A stretch of DNA of 15,254 nucleotides. Source: Methanosarcinales archaeon. Lineage in GTDB: Archaea; Halobacteriota; Methanosarcinia; Methanosarcinales; Methanogasteraceae. The stretch's first letter is position 1. Each line of letters starts with the position of its first letter. The DNA lies in NCBI GenBank assembly GCA_030606635.1, contig JAUWGA010000016.1, positions 1-15,254 of the forward strand. The letters run 5' to 3'. Positions 1 through 5,630 of the stretch are shown in pieces. The notes beneath the pieces are model-generated. The model saw only the letters and a list, made by a program, of their open reading frames with translations. It ran no database searches and was not told where the DNA came from. The translations under genes and the position numbers were made by a program.

Positions 1-1
1 C

Positions 2-397
2 GTCACATTCGCAGGCATCGGCGGATCGAATGAAACGCCATTTGATACGCCATTCGAGCGATCCGAAGACGAGATCGGGGCGATGCTCGAGGATCTCCTG
101 ATCCGGGCAGACCAGGACGGCGGAACGATCGTGCTGCTATCACATGCGCCCCCGAAGAACACGCTCGACCGGATACCGGGCGGAAACGCTGGAAGCGATG
201 CGCTTGCACGTGCAATCGGCAAGGTCGATCTGATCGTCTGCGGGCACATCCATGAGGACCAGGGCGAGATGACCCGTCAGGGGACCAGAATCGTGAATGT
301 CGGGCAGGCGTCGCAGGGGCGAAGTGCGATCATCACGATCGATGAGGGCATCGAGGTGCAGTTCAACAACATCCGAGTCCCGGGGCGAGAACTATGA
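2..397 (+). CDS. Metallophosphoesterase (calcineurin-like), C-terminal part
   Basis: This is the 3' end of a gene that begins before the window; the open frame runs from base 2 to a TGA at 395-397. The visible 131 residues have marks of the Icc/YfcE-like calcineurin phosphoesterase fold: an early GGSN motif, then LLSHAPP, then CGHIHE, followed by a short beta-rich end (IVNVGQASQGRSAIITID). In this family the Asn and the His residues of these motifs bind two metal ions and help hydrolyse phosphodiesters or phosphomonoesters. The N-terminal DxH and GDxxD motifs should lie upstream of the window. The substrate cannot be told. The TGA overlaps the ATG of the next gene (ATGA), so the two are probably translated from one mRNA. 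The family call is firm; the function of this member is not known. Confidence 0.88.
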   Translation, partial: VTFAGIGGSNETPFDTPFERSEDEIGAMLEDLLIRADQDGGTIVLLSHAPPKNTLDRIPGGNAGSDALARAIGKVDLIVCGHIHEDQGEMTRQGTRIVNVGQASQGRSAIITIDEGIEVQFNNIRVPGREL

Positions 398-1194
398 AAA
401 CGACGAAAAAGAAATTCATGACCGGCTTGACAGTCATCGTAACAACCGTAGCGGTCTTGATATCTGCGGGGTGTGTCGGGGAGAAAACGCCACCGTACGT
501 GCCCACTTCCACACCCACGCCCGCCCCTGCCCCAACGCCCACTACAACAGGATCCGATGGGACTCTGAGTGTTTCTGAGCTATTGGATAGTCCTGTGTAC
601 GAAACAGAAGTCAACGTTCATGGGGATGTAAGCGCACTGGGTGAACTTTTCTGCCCGTGCTTTGCATTGACTTCAGACGGGAAAAGGTTGGAGGTATGGT
701 ATTACATGATGAAAGAGGACGGCGGGACAGAAAGACCTGCGGTAAGCGTAGAAGGAATCGAAAATGGTGACCAGGTCGTCGTAACTGGTGAACTCAGGTC
801 AAGCACTGGAACTGCTCCGAGCACCACTTTCTGGGCGAGCAATATCGAAAAAATTGTTGCAGAGGACGCAGCAGCCAATTTAGCTAACGTAAATGACATT
901 GAAATTCTGCTGCTTGAATCATTTCCGGTCCAGATACGCGCTGTTGCAAGAGGCGAACATCCCGATAGTTGTACGAAAGTTGACAAAGTTGCGACGAGAC
1001 GTGAAGGAGATACGTTCTTCGTCACCATAACCACATCCAGACCTGCTGACGCAATGTGTGCACAGGTAATGACGCCATTTGAGGAAGTTGTCGCGCTGGA
1101 TGCGGTCGGACTGAAAGCAGGCGTTTACACTGTAGATGTCAACGGTATGGGGGATACGTTCGAACTGCAAACGGATAATATTTTTGAAAAATGA
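394..1194 (+). CDS. Secreted lipoprotein with OB-like and C-terminal beta domains, unknown function
   Basis: The 266-residue product starts with a basic stretch (KTTKKK), a hydrophobic segment at residues 9-26 and a lipobox-like SAGC at 24-27, so it is probably exported and anchored through Cys27. A Pro/Thr-rich linker follows at about 32-52, typical of a spacer that lifts a domain off the membrane. Residues 57-155 look like a small beta-barrel (VNVHGDVSALGELFCPCFAL ... GDQVVVTGEL), with a close Cys pair at 87 and 89. Residues 165-262 form a second domain with Cys193 and Cys222, which could make a disulfide. I recall similar C-terminal domains in hypothetical lipoproteins of bacteria, but I cannot name a family. 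Its start overlaps the stop of the phosphoesterase gene, so coupling is likely. The lipoprotein nature is well supported; the role is unknown. Confidence 0.8.
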   Translation: MKTTKKKFMTGLTVIVTTVAVLISAGCVGEKTPPYVPTSTPTPAPAPTPTTTGSDGTLSVSELLDSPVYETEVNVHGDVSALGELFCPCFALTSDGKRLEVWYYMMKEDGGTERPAVSVEGIENGDQVVVTGELRSSTGTAPSTTFWASNIEKIVAEDAAANLANVNDIEILLLESFPVQIRAVARGEHPDSCTKVDKVATRREGDTFFVTITTSRPADAMCAQVMTPFEEVVALDAVGLKAGVYTVDVNGMGDTFELQTDNIFEK

Positions 1195-1265
1195 TAGCTG
1201 ATGGAAAATAATATAAGTAAAGGCTCTGCCGTATCTATCCCACTTCCACGATTCCATACTCATCC

Positions 1266-1300
1266 GTTGCATCGGGCAACATGATCCGTAACCGATTTTT
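1266..1300 (+). terminator. Possible terminator after the lipoprotein gene
   Basis: A 5-bp stem GTTGC/GCAAC (1266-1270 with 1276-1280, loop of 5) is followed by a T5 run at 1296-1300. Archaeal termination mostly needs the T run, so this is a plausible end for the lipoprotein mRNA. The stem is short and the T run is 15 bases past it, so confidence is low. Confidence 0.3.
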
Positions 1301-1333
1301 CGATTCTGTTGAAGCACCACATCTCATCACAAT

Positions 1334-1362
1334 ACATTTCGATTAATCGAAATGTTTAAGTA
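1334..1362 (+). promoter_or_regulatory. 22-bp palindromic operator fused to a TATA box (copy 1)
   Basis: Bases 1334-1355 form a perfect 22-bp palindrome, with left half ACATTTCGATT and right half its exact complement. The right end runs into the TATA box TTTAAGTA (1355-1362), so the purine-rich BRE position (CGAAATG) lies inside the palindrome. A protein bound here would be expected to compete with TBP/TFB, which suggests repression; an activator cannot be excluded. The predicted transcription start is about 25 bp downstream, near 1383-1387, giving a leader of about 45-48 nt before the ATG at 1432. An almost identical element lies at 3916-3944. Confidence 0.8.
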
Positions 1363-1431
1363 TCATTACTTACACACGTAGTATCAGACAGGTCGCTGAA
1401 AAGACCAGTCCGAACAAAGAAGGTGAGAAAG

Positions 1432-1554
1432 ATGAAGAACGAAAAAGCATCAAGGATCATCCGGCTGCGAAAACTACCGTCGCTTGTGGATGTCCTGAGC
1501 ACAAGACCAGATACGAGCCGTGTTGAACAGAGCCGTGGGAAGTGCGCTATATGA
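1432..1554 (+). CDS. 40-aa leader ORF, basic peptide of unknown function
   Basis: This is the first ORF after copy 1 of the regulated promoter. It has a GGTG ribosome-site match (1422-1425) six bases before the ATG at 1432. The peptide is 40 residues and rich in Arg, Lys and Ser (for example RIIRLRKLPSLVDVLSTRP), with a single Cys near the end and no membrane segment or known motif. Its TGA (1552-1554) overlaps the ATG of the ABC ATPase gene at 1551, so translation of the ATPase is probably coupled to it. It could be a real small protein or a leader whose main job is to control the next gene. The second operon also begins with a small ORF, but the two peptides show no clear likeness. Confidence 0.5.
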   Translation: MKNEKASRIIRLRKLPSLVDVLSTRPDTSRVEQSRGKCAI

Positions 1555-2492
1555 ACGCGGTCGAGATACAGGGCATGGCAAAGAGCTTCAACGGATCGCC
1601 CGTACTCGATGAAATAAATTTCAAGGTGCGGAAAGGTGAGATATTCGGATATCTTGGTCCGAACGGTTCAGGTAAGACGACAACTATGCGGATCATGCTA
1701 GGTCTCCTGAAGCCAACGTCAGGGAAAGCGCTGATCAACGGAAAGGAACCCGATGATTCCAATAGTGATCTTCGAAGCAGGATCGGAGTTCTTCTGGAGA
1801 ACAACGGGTTATACGAGCGATTGTCCGCATACCAGAACCTGCTGTACTACGCACGGCTCTACGGAGTTCCTGAGTCTGATAGGGTTGAGAAGATCGAGAG
1901 ACTTCTCGAGTTCGCAGGACTTTCTGACCGCAGGAAAGAGAAAGTCGGCAGGTTCTCAACAGGCATGAAACGGAAACTCGGGCTTGCAAGGGCGATGATT
2001 AACGATCCTGAGATCCTCTTCCTTGACGAGCCCACGTCCGGTCTCGATCCCGAGTCCCGGATTATTGTCAGGGACCTGATACTCAGGCTCTCGGAAGATG
2101 AGGGCATGACCGTATTTTTAAACACCCACGACCTTGCAGAGGTCGAAAAGGTATGCTCGAATGCCGCGATACTGGAGGGCGGGCGGATAAGGGCTTGCGA
2201 CACAATCGTTGGTCTGAGAAGGTCGCATGACAAACCAGTTCTCGAGATCACGCTCATTGACACAGAATATGCAGAGCGGACGCTTGACCTCCTGACTTCG
2301 CAGGATCACGCATACGATTGCGAGCGGGACGACAGGAGAGTAACCGTCACCTTAAACGGCGAGAGTCCCTCGACGGTTCTCGGAATGCTTGTAACAAACG
2401 GCATAGCAGTGGAAGAGGTGAAGAATGCCACGAAGTCCCTGGAGGCGGTTTATCTTGATATTGTGCGGCGGAGGGGGAATACGAATGAATAA
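1551..2492 (+). CDS. ABC transporter ATP-binding protein (CcmA-type exporter)
   Basis: This 313-residue protein is the cytoplasmic ATPase of an ABC-2 type exporter. From the ATG at 1551 it shows Walker A GPNGSGKTT at 36-44, a Q-loop region in which Glu (LLENNGLYERLS, residues 81-92) stands in for Gln as is common in this subfamily, the signature FSTGMKRK at 135-142, Walker B ILFLDE at 155-160, the D-loop SGLD and the H-loop His193 (NTHDLAE). Residues from about 215 form the extra C-terminal domain usual in CcmA-like ATPases. A GTG start at 1542 is possible, but the ATG at 1551 overlaps the stop of the preceding leader ORF and gives the usual N-terminus. It overlaps the permease gene by 8 bases and surely works with it. 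The substrate is unknown; drugs, lipids or peptides are all possible. Confidence 0.93.
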   Translation: MNAVEIQGMAKSFNGSPVLDEINFKVRKGEIFGYLGPNGSGKTTTMRIMLGLLKPTSGKALINGKEPDDSNSDLRSRIGVLLENNGLYERLSAYQNLLYYARLYGVPESDRVEKIERLLEFAGLSDRRKEKVGRFSTGMKRKLGLARAMINDPEILFLDEPTSGLDPESRIIVRDLILRLSEDEGMTVFLNTHDLAEVEKVCSNAAILEGGRIRACDTIVGLRRSHDKPVLEITLIDTEYAERTLDLLTSQDHAYDCERDDRRVTVTLNGESPSTVLGMLVTNGIAVEEVKNATKSLEAVYLDIVRRRGNTNE

Positions 2493-3192
2493 AATACTCA
2501 TCGTTTCCGAGAAGGAGATGAATGGGATTATAAGGACCAGAAGTCAGATGCTTGTGGGCATATTCTTTGCCCTGTGGTTCAGTGTAATGACTGCACCGGT
2601 TATCCTGACGGCGGAGGAATCTCTGGTATTTGATCAATTTAATAACCTGCTTTTCTATTTTGTGTTGATGCTGGGCATATTCATGGCATACCTGTTCTCG
2701 GGAAAGGTTTTTTTCAATGAGAAGAGGGGGGGCATCATAGAAACATTGCTGTGCACACCTCTCAGCTTGAGACAGATCTGGGCAGGAAAAGTACTTGGTG
2801 TCACCATTCCCGCCTACTTAATCGCACTGCTGGCGGCTGCTTTGATAACGGTGATCGCAAATATCTTCGCGGCTTCAATCCTGCTGCCATCGCCTGCTAT
2901 TCTCCTCCATATCTTTCTCGTTGTACCGGCGTTCATAGCTGTTGCCGTAGGTCTCCTGGGTTTTGGTCACTTACTGCTCGGAATGCGTGAAAACCAGATC
3001 CTGAACATCTCAATATTTGTTGCGATATTTTTCGCGTTCTCGATTGCTAATAAGAATGTGATCAGCGGAGGATATGCGGTTTCATGGACTATGGTTGGGG
3101 GAATGCTTATCGCAGCAGTGCTTTTGCTGGCACTCATAAGCTACCTGACCAGATATTTAAGCAAGGAGCGGATCGTTACGACGATAGCGTGA
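2485..3192 (+). CDS. ABC-2 type transporter permease
   Basis: The 235-residue product is the membrane partner of the ATPase encoded just upstream. It has about six hydrophobic segments (roughly residues 22-41, 54-73, 103-126, 137-164, 172-190 and 199-220). After the second segment comes the cytoplasmic motif EKRGGIIETLLCTPLSLRQI, typical of ABC-2 permeases and thought to contact the ATPase. The ATG at 2485 was chosen because it gives the standard start MNKILIVSEKE just before the first helix and overlaps the ATPase stop; a GGAGGGGG stretch lies a few bases upstream. An in-frame upstream ATG at 2425 would only add sequence that overlaps the ATPase gene. Being a single half-size permease, it probably acts as a homodimer. 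Confidence 0.9.
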   Translation: MNKILIVSEKEMNGIIRTRSQMLVGIFFALWFSVMTAPVILTAEESLVFDQFNNLLFYFVLMLGIFMAYLFSGKVFFNEKRGGIIETLLCTPLSLRQIWAGKVLGVTIPAYLIALLAAALITVIANIFAASILLPSPAILLHIFLVVPAFIAVAVGLLGFGHLLLGMRENQILNISIFVAIFFAFSIANKNVISGGYAVSWTMVGGMLIAAVLLLALISYLTRYLSKERIVTTIA

Positions 3193-3207
3193 AAGGAGGT
3201 GAAATTC

Positions 3208-3390
3208 ATGAACACAAGAGCAAAATCAAAGATCAGCGAATTGCTGGTGATACTTGGAACGGTTCTGTTTGTTGGTGGGGCAATATGCTACATTAGGGGG
3301 GTGTTGCCAGCAGAACACATCTCGGCAATTGGTGCTCTGTCTCTCATCTTCGTGGGCGTCGGCGCAGGCACGACAAAGGCGAAACAGTGA
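3208..3390 (+). CDS. Small two-helix membrane protein in ABC exporter operon
   Basis: A very strong ribosome site (AAAGGAGGTG, 3191-3200) precedes the ATG at 3208, which is preferred over the GTG at 3199 because that GTG lies inside the ribosome site. The 60-residue peptide has a basic start (NTRAKSK) and two hydrophobic segments (about residues 10-28 and 38-54), ending with KAKQ. I do not recognise a family. It follows the permease gene by 15 bases and is likely co-transcribed, so it may be an accessory of the exporter. It resembles in size and layout the 60-aa membrane protein of the second operon, but the sequences are not clearly related. Confidence 0.7.
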   Translation: MNTRAKSKISELLVILGTVLFVGGAICYIRGVLPAEHISAIGALSLIFVGVGAGTTKAKQ

Positions 3391-3405
3391 GCAGGAGGGG
3401 TGAAA

Positions 3406-3435
3406 ATGGTAAGCAAAAAACGTTTTATGGCGTAG
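3406..3435 (+). other. 9-codon ORF with strong ribosome site, possible gene remnant
   Basis: After the 60-aa gene, GCAGGAGGGGTG (3391-3402) looks like a good ribosome site and is followed by ATG at 3406 and only nine codons (MVSKKRFMA) before a TAG. This may be a stump of a lost gene at the end of the operon or a chance match. No further homology can be seen. Confidence 0.25.
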
Positions 3436-3437
3436 TA

Positions 3438-3504
3438 TCGGCAGAATTTGATGCCGAGTATTCTCCCTGAAAGAGAAATATATAAAAGCATAGTTTTTGA
3501 AAAA
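3438..3504. terminator. Convergent terminator zone between operon 1 and ywbE
   Basis: Two small hairpins, TCGGCA/TGCCGA (3438-3443 with 3452-3457) and TTCTC/GAGAA (3461-3465 with 3473-3477), are followed by the palindrome TTTTTGAAAAA at 3494-3504. The palindrome gives a T5 run on each strand, so it could end both the ABC operon on the + strand and the ywbE gene on the - strand. It lies 6 bases beyond the ywbE stop. Confidence 0.45.
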
Positions 3505-3509
3505 TCTAT

Positions 3510-3713
3510 CTAAACGTTCTGATCTAAAATTTCTTTTACTCTGCCGATTTCACCACTTCCAAGACGAACTTTAATTCCATGTGGATGTGTCCGAGAATTC
3601 GTTAGTATGCGTTGAACAACTCCTGTTGTAAGTTTACCTGTTTTTTGGTCCTTTTTTAATACGATTGCAACAGGTAATCCCGTACTAATATTAGCCCGAA
3701 TAGTTCCATCCAT
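3510..3713 (-). CDS. ywbE: YwbE family protein (DUF2196)
   Basis: This minus-strand gene encodes 67 residues with the recognisable YwbE pattern: IRANISTGLPVAIVLKKDQ, then TGKLTTGVVQRILTNS, then THPHGIKVRL and GRVKEIL. The family is a small, probably beta-rich protein found in bacteria and archaea, with no established function; the KKDQ...TGKLT and HPHGIKVRL parts are its hallmarks. The start at the ATG at 3711-3713 matches the usual start MDGTIR and has GGAG eight bases upstream. The upstream ATG (3719) is too close to that site and the TTG (3731) precedes it. It points against both neighbouring operons and stands alone. Its promoter should lie in 3732-3800; an A/T-rich stretch around 3765-3775 is a weak TATA candidate. 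Confidence 0.85.
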   Translation of the reverse strand: MDGTIRANISTGLPVAIVLKKDQKTGKLTTGVVQRILTNSRTHPHGIKVRLGSGEIGRVKEILDQNV

Positions 3714-3915
3714 GTACATTTCTCCTGCCAATATTTTTCTCGTGATGGCAGATAACGTTTGCGGATTTTAACTTTTTTTTATGTAGTCAAAGATCGCTCG
3801 TTCTGAAGAGTTCTATGTAAGTACATCCTGACAAATAAGGGGTGAAAGAATACGCACTCCCGGAAAATATCTATATCGGTGCATTTTGTTGTTAGGTACC
3901 GCATTCTATCATAAC

Positions 3916-3944
3916 ACTTTTCGATTAATCGAAAAGTTTAAGTA
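3916..3944 (+). promoter_or_regulatory. 22-bp palindromic operator fused to a TATA box (copy 2)
   Basis: Bases 3916-3937 are a perfect 22-bp palindrome with left half ACTTTTCGATT, directly joined to TATA box TTTAAGTA (3937-3944). It matches copy 1 (1334-1355) at 20 of 22 positions, and the two differences are a symmetric pair that keeps the palindrome perfect. The following 63 bases match copy 1 at 43 positions without a gap, including ATCAGRCARGTCG and AGTCYGAACAAA. The rest of 3732-3915 holds no gene that I can see. Confidence 0.8.
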
Positions 3945-3974
3945 CTGTCACCTACAATTATACAATCAGGCAAG

Positions 3975-3986
3975 TCGATAAATCGA
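3975..3986 (+). promoter_or_regulatory. Second operator-like site near the start of transcript 2
   Basis: TCGATAAATCGA differs from the operator core TCGATTAATCGA by one base and lies near the expected transcription start, 38 bp downstream of the palindrome. Copy 1 has TCGCTGAAAAGA at the same place, so an auxiliary site would be specific to this promoter. It could equally be chance or part of a small hairpin in the leader RNA. Confidence 0.35.
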
Positions 3987-4014
3987 TAAGTCTGAACAAA
4001 AGGAGGCAAACAAC

Positions 4015-4212
4015 ATGAACAACCACGCCCACCACAACAACGAACAACGACCGGATGAAAACCCGTTCGGGTGTATCATGAAGAGAGCACTGCTACATCG
4101 AGAGGACGAGAACACCGATACAGCGCAGCATCGATCAGCCACTCCTGAGTATCAGATCACAATCGAGCACGGATCAATCTGGCGCGGACAGGAATGCGTT
4201 GCCAGGAGATGA
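4015..4212 (+). CDS. 65-aa hydrophilic leader ORF, unknown function
   Basis: This is the first ORF after copy 2 of the regulated promoter, with AGGAGG (4001-4006) eight bases before the ATG. The product is 65 residues, rich in His, Asn, Glu and Arg (MNNHAHHNNEQRPDENP at the start), with two Cys, no membrane segment and no motif that I recognise. Its stop is only four bases before the YbjQ gene start, so the two are probably co-translated. The equivalent position in operon 1 holds the 40-aa ORF, which has no clear likeness in sequence. The good ribosome site and position argue that it is translated; a stable function remains unproven. Confidence 0.55.
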   Translation: MNNHAHHNNEQRPDENPFGCIMKRALLHREDENTDTAQHRSATPEYQITIEHGSIWRGQECVARR

Positions 4213-4216
4213 GATC

Positions 4217-4540
4217 ATGATAGTAACAACAACTGAATACATACAGGGATATGAGGTTGAGACTTTAGATATCGTATTTGGAAATACTGTAAGAGCCAAG
4301 CATGTTGGGAAAGATGTCATGGCTGGCTTGAAAAGCATAGTTGGAGGAGAACTGCACGGATATTCGGAGATGCTTGCAGATGCAAGGGCAGAAGCCATGA
4401 GCAGAATGGTAGATGACGCAAAAAGACTGGATGCGGATGCCGTAGTAAATGTCAGGTTTACAACATCCCAGACAATGGCAGGAGCCGCAGAGTTGCTGGC
4501 TTATGGGACCGCAGTGAAACTGGGGAAAATTATAAGATGA
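4217..4540 (+). CDS. YbjQ / UPF0145 family protein
   Basis: The 107-residue product matches the YbjQ (UPF0145) family along its whole length. It begins IVTTTEYIQGYEV, has FGNTVRAKHVGKDVMAGLKS in the middle, then GGELHGYSEMLADARAEAMS and a conserved strand DADAVVNVRFTTS, ending with LLAYGTAVKL. Members are small cytoplasmic, probably oligomeric proteins common in bacteria and archaea; their biochemical role is not established. The ATG at 4217 is chosen because AGGAG (4204-4208) lies eight bases upstream and the family starts here. A TTG at 4199 would overlap the previous ORF. The stop overlaps the start of the next gene (ATGA at 4537-4540), so the genes form an operon. The family call is firm. 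Confidence 0.92.
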   Translation: MIVTTTEYIQGYEVETLDIVFGNTVRAKHVGKDVMAGLKSIVGGELHGYSEMLADARAEAMSRMVDDAKRLDADAVVNVRFTTSQTMAGAAELLAYGTAVKLGKIIR

Positions 4541-4719
4541 AAAAATACAGCTATACAGAGCTTGGGATGCTCTTTGGAATGTTTATTGGAAGCGGAATTG
4601 GAATAACAGCATTTGTCATCACGAACAATGCGTTATTTTTCACAGTTACGGGATTTGGGATAATCATCGGGTTGGGGATAGGAAGCTTGTTGGACAGGCG
4701 AAGGAGGCAATTAACATGA
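4537..4719 (+). CDS. Small glycine-rich two-helix membrane protein
   Basis: This 60-residue protein has two membrane segments (about residues 8-29 and 33-52). Both are rich in Gly (GMFIGSGIGI, GFGIIIGLGIGS), a pattern that favours tight helix packing, and it ends in a strongly basic tail (LDRRRRQ) that should face the cytoplasm. I recognise no named family. Its start and stop both overlap neighbouring genes by ATGA, so it is translated together with the YbjQ gene before it and the sensor-domain gene after it. It may help assemble or anchor one of them at the membrane; that is a guess from position. Confidence 0.75.
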   Translation: MKKYSYTELGMLFGMFIGSGIGITAFVITNNALFFTVTGFGIIIGLGIGSLLDRRRRQLT

Positions 4720-5354
4720 ACGAAATGACTGACATTGTGAAGCGGTTCTTTGGTGTTGCCGCCAGAGGACAAACTTATCTCAACATCATCTACCTGCTAC
4801 TTTCCTTCCCCCTCGGAACCGCCTATTTCGTTTTCCTGGTGACCGGACTGTTGCTGGGGCTTAGCTTGTTGATCATCTGGATAGGTATCCCGATCCTGCT
4901 CTTTATGCTTGCAGCATGGTGGCTACTCGTGGCGTTCGAACGTCAACTCGCAATCTGGCTGCTGCATGTAGACATTCCCCCGATGTCACGCGATACCGCA
5001 TCAGGACAGGGTGCATGGGTGCGGCTCAAAGCTCACCTGCGTAACCCTGTGACCTGGAAAGGGCTGACATACCTTTTTGCCAGGTTTCCGCTCGGCATTC
5101 TTTCATTTGCAGTTTCCTTCATATTGATCGTTCTGACTGGAGCGTTGGTGTTTGCACCCCTCACCTATGCCGACCCGGAGTATCAACTATACATCTTCTC
5201 CTGGCAGATCGACACCCTCAACGAAGCAGTGATTTGCTCAATTCTGGGGCTGTGTGTGGGTCTGATCTCGATGCATGTGATGAATGGACTGGCTTTTGTG
5301 TCGGGACGTTTTGCCATCCTGATGCTCGGGGCTGCAGGGGGTGCTACAGACTGA
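4716..5354 (+). CDS. Putative sensor domain membrane protein (PF13796-like)
   Basis: The 212-residue protein resembles the 'putative sensor' domain that often sits at the N-terminus of actinobacterial histidine kinases and also occurs alone in archaea. Typical parts are TYLNIIYLLLSFPLGTAYFV, then a second helix ending in IIWIGIPIL, the loop FERQLAIWLLHVDIPPM, then RLKAHLRNPVTWKGLTYLFA and FPLGILSFAVSFIL. About four to six membrane helices are visible (near residues 22-45, 50-72, 118-150, 172-205). There is no kinase, receiver or HTH part, so any signal output must involve another protein. A GGAGG (4704-4708) lies seven bases before the ATG, which overlaps the stop of the previous gene. It ends operon 2. 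The domain call is fairly sure; the signal sensed is unknown. Confidence 0.8.
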   Translation: MNEMTDIVKRFFGVAARGQTYLNIIYLLLSFPLGTAYFVFLVTGLLLGLSLLIIWIGIPILLFMLAAWWLLVAFERQLAIWLLHVDIPPMSRDTASGQGAWVRLKAHLRNPVTWKGLTYLFARFPLGILSFAVSFILIVLTGALVFAPLTYADPEYQLYIFSWQIDTLNEAVICSILGLCVGLISMHVMNGLAFVSGRFAILMLGAAGGATD

Positions 5355-5375
5355 GCCCCTGGGCCCCAACTAAAA

Positions 5376-5431
5376 GCGGTAAGTACCGTTTCACCGCACG
5401 GAGGTGCACGAGTTTTGACCCGGTGCCGTGC
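5376..5431 (+). other. Tandem stem-loops upstream of tRNA-Gly, unassigned
   Basis: The gap 5355-5501 has no gene. It contains two G+C-rich potential stem-loops, GCGGT/ACCGC (5376-5380 with 5393-5397) and GCACGG/CCGTGC (5396-5401 with 5426-5431), which overlap by two bases. They could be the 3' end of operon 2 mRNA or a small structured RNA. I cannot match them to a known archaeal RNA family. Confidence 0.25.
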
Positions 5432-5457
5432 TAAGGCAATACCCCCGGATGATCGAT

Positions 5458-5468
5458 AGTATTAAATC
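5458..5468 (+). promoter_or_regulatory. Likely TATA box for tRNA-Gly
   Basis: AGTATTAAATC lies about 40 bases upstream of the mature tRNA 5' end, which would start transcription roughly 15 bases before it. This fits archaeal tRNA promoters followed by RNase P trimming. Confidence 0.4.
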
Positions 5469-5501
5469 CTCAAGTATCAAGAGTACCAAAATACTACAAA
5501 A

Positions 5502-5573
5502 GCGCTGATGGTCTAATGGCTATGACTGGGGCCTTCCAAGCCCCAAGTCCGGGTTCGATCCCCGGTCGGCGCA
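5502..5573 (+). tRNA. tRNA-Gly (anticodon UCC)
   Basis: A full cloverleaf can be drawn. The acceptor stem is GCGCTGA with TCGGCGC (one G-U pair), the D arm runs through GTCTAATGGCTATGAC, the anticodon stem is GGGGC/GCCCC, and the T arm is CCGGG-TTCGATC-CCCGG. The anticodon loop CTTCCAA (5533-5539) puts TCC at 5535-5537, which reads Gly codons GGA/GGG. The discriminator base is A5573 and CCA is not encoded, as is common in archaea, so it is added after transcription. There is no intron. Confidence 0.97.
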
Positions 5574-5630
5574 TCCACTCTTAGCTTTGCACCCCAAAGA
5601 TATATGCGCATCAGCAAGAAGAGATAGATT

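Noticed and set aside
919..1320. 133-codon open frame on the minus strand over the lipoprotein gene and the following gap
   Set aside because: It lies mostly antisense to a well-supported lipoprotein gene, has no ribosome site or family-like sequence, and reads as low-quality, Cys/Arg-rich protein.
2425..2484. Upstream ATG that would lengthen the ABC-2 permease by 20 residues
   Set aside because: It lies inside the ATPase gene, and the extra residues (PRSPWRRF...) do not fit the usual permease N-terminus; the ATG at 2485 does.
3838..3915. Ribosome-site-like AGGGGTGA before an open stretch upstream of operator 2
   Set aside because: There is no ATG, GTG or TTG at a fitting distance and the reading frame shows no protein-like pattern.
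1334..3937. The repeated palindromes as a CRISPR or insertion-sequence end
   Set aside because: There are only two copies 2.6 kb apart, each fixed at the same distance from a TATA box, with no transposase, cas gene or target-site duplication between them.
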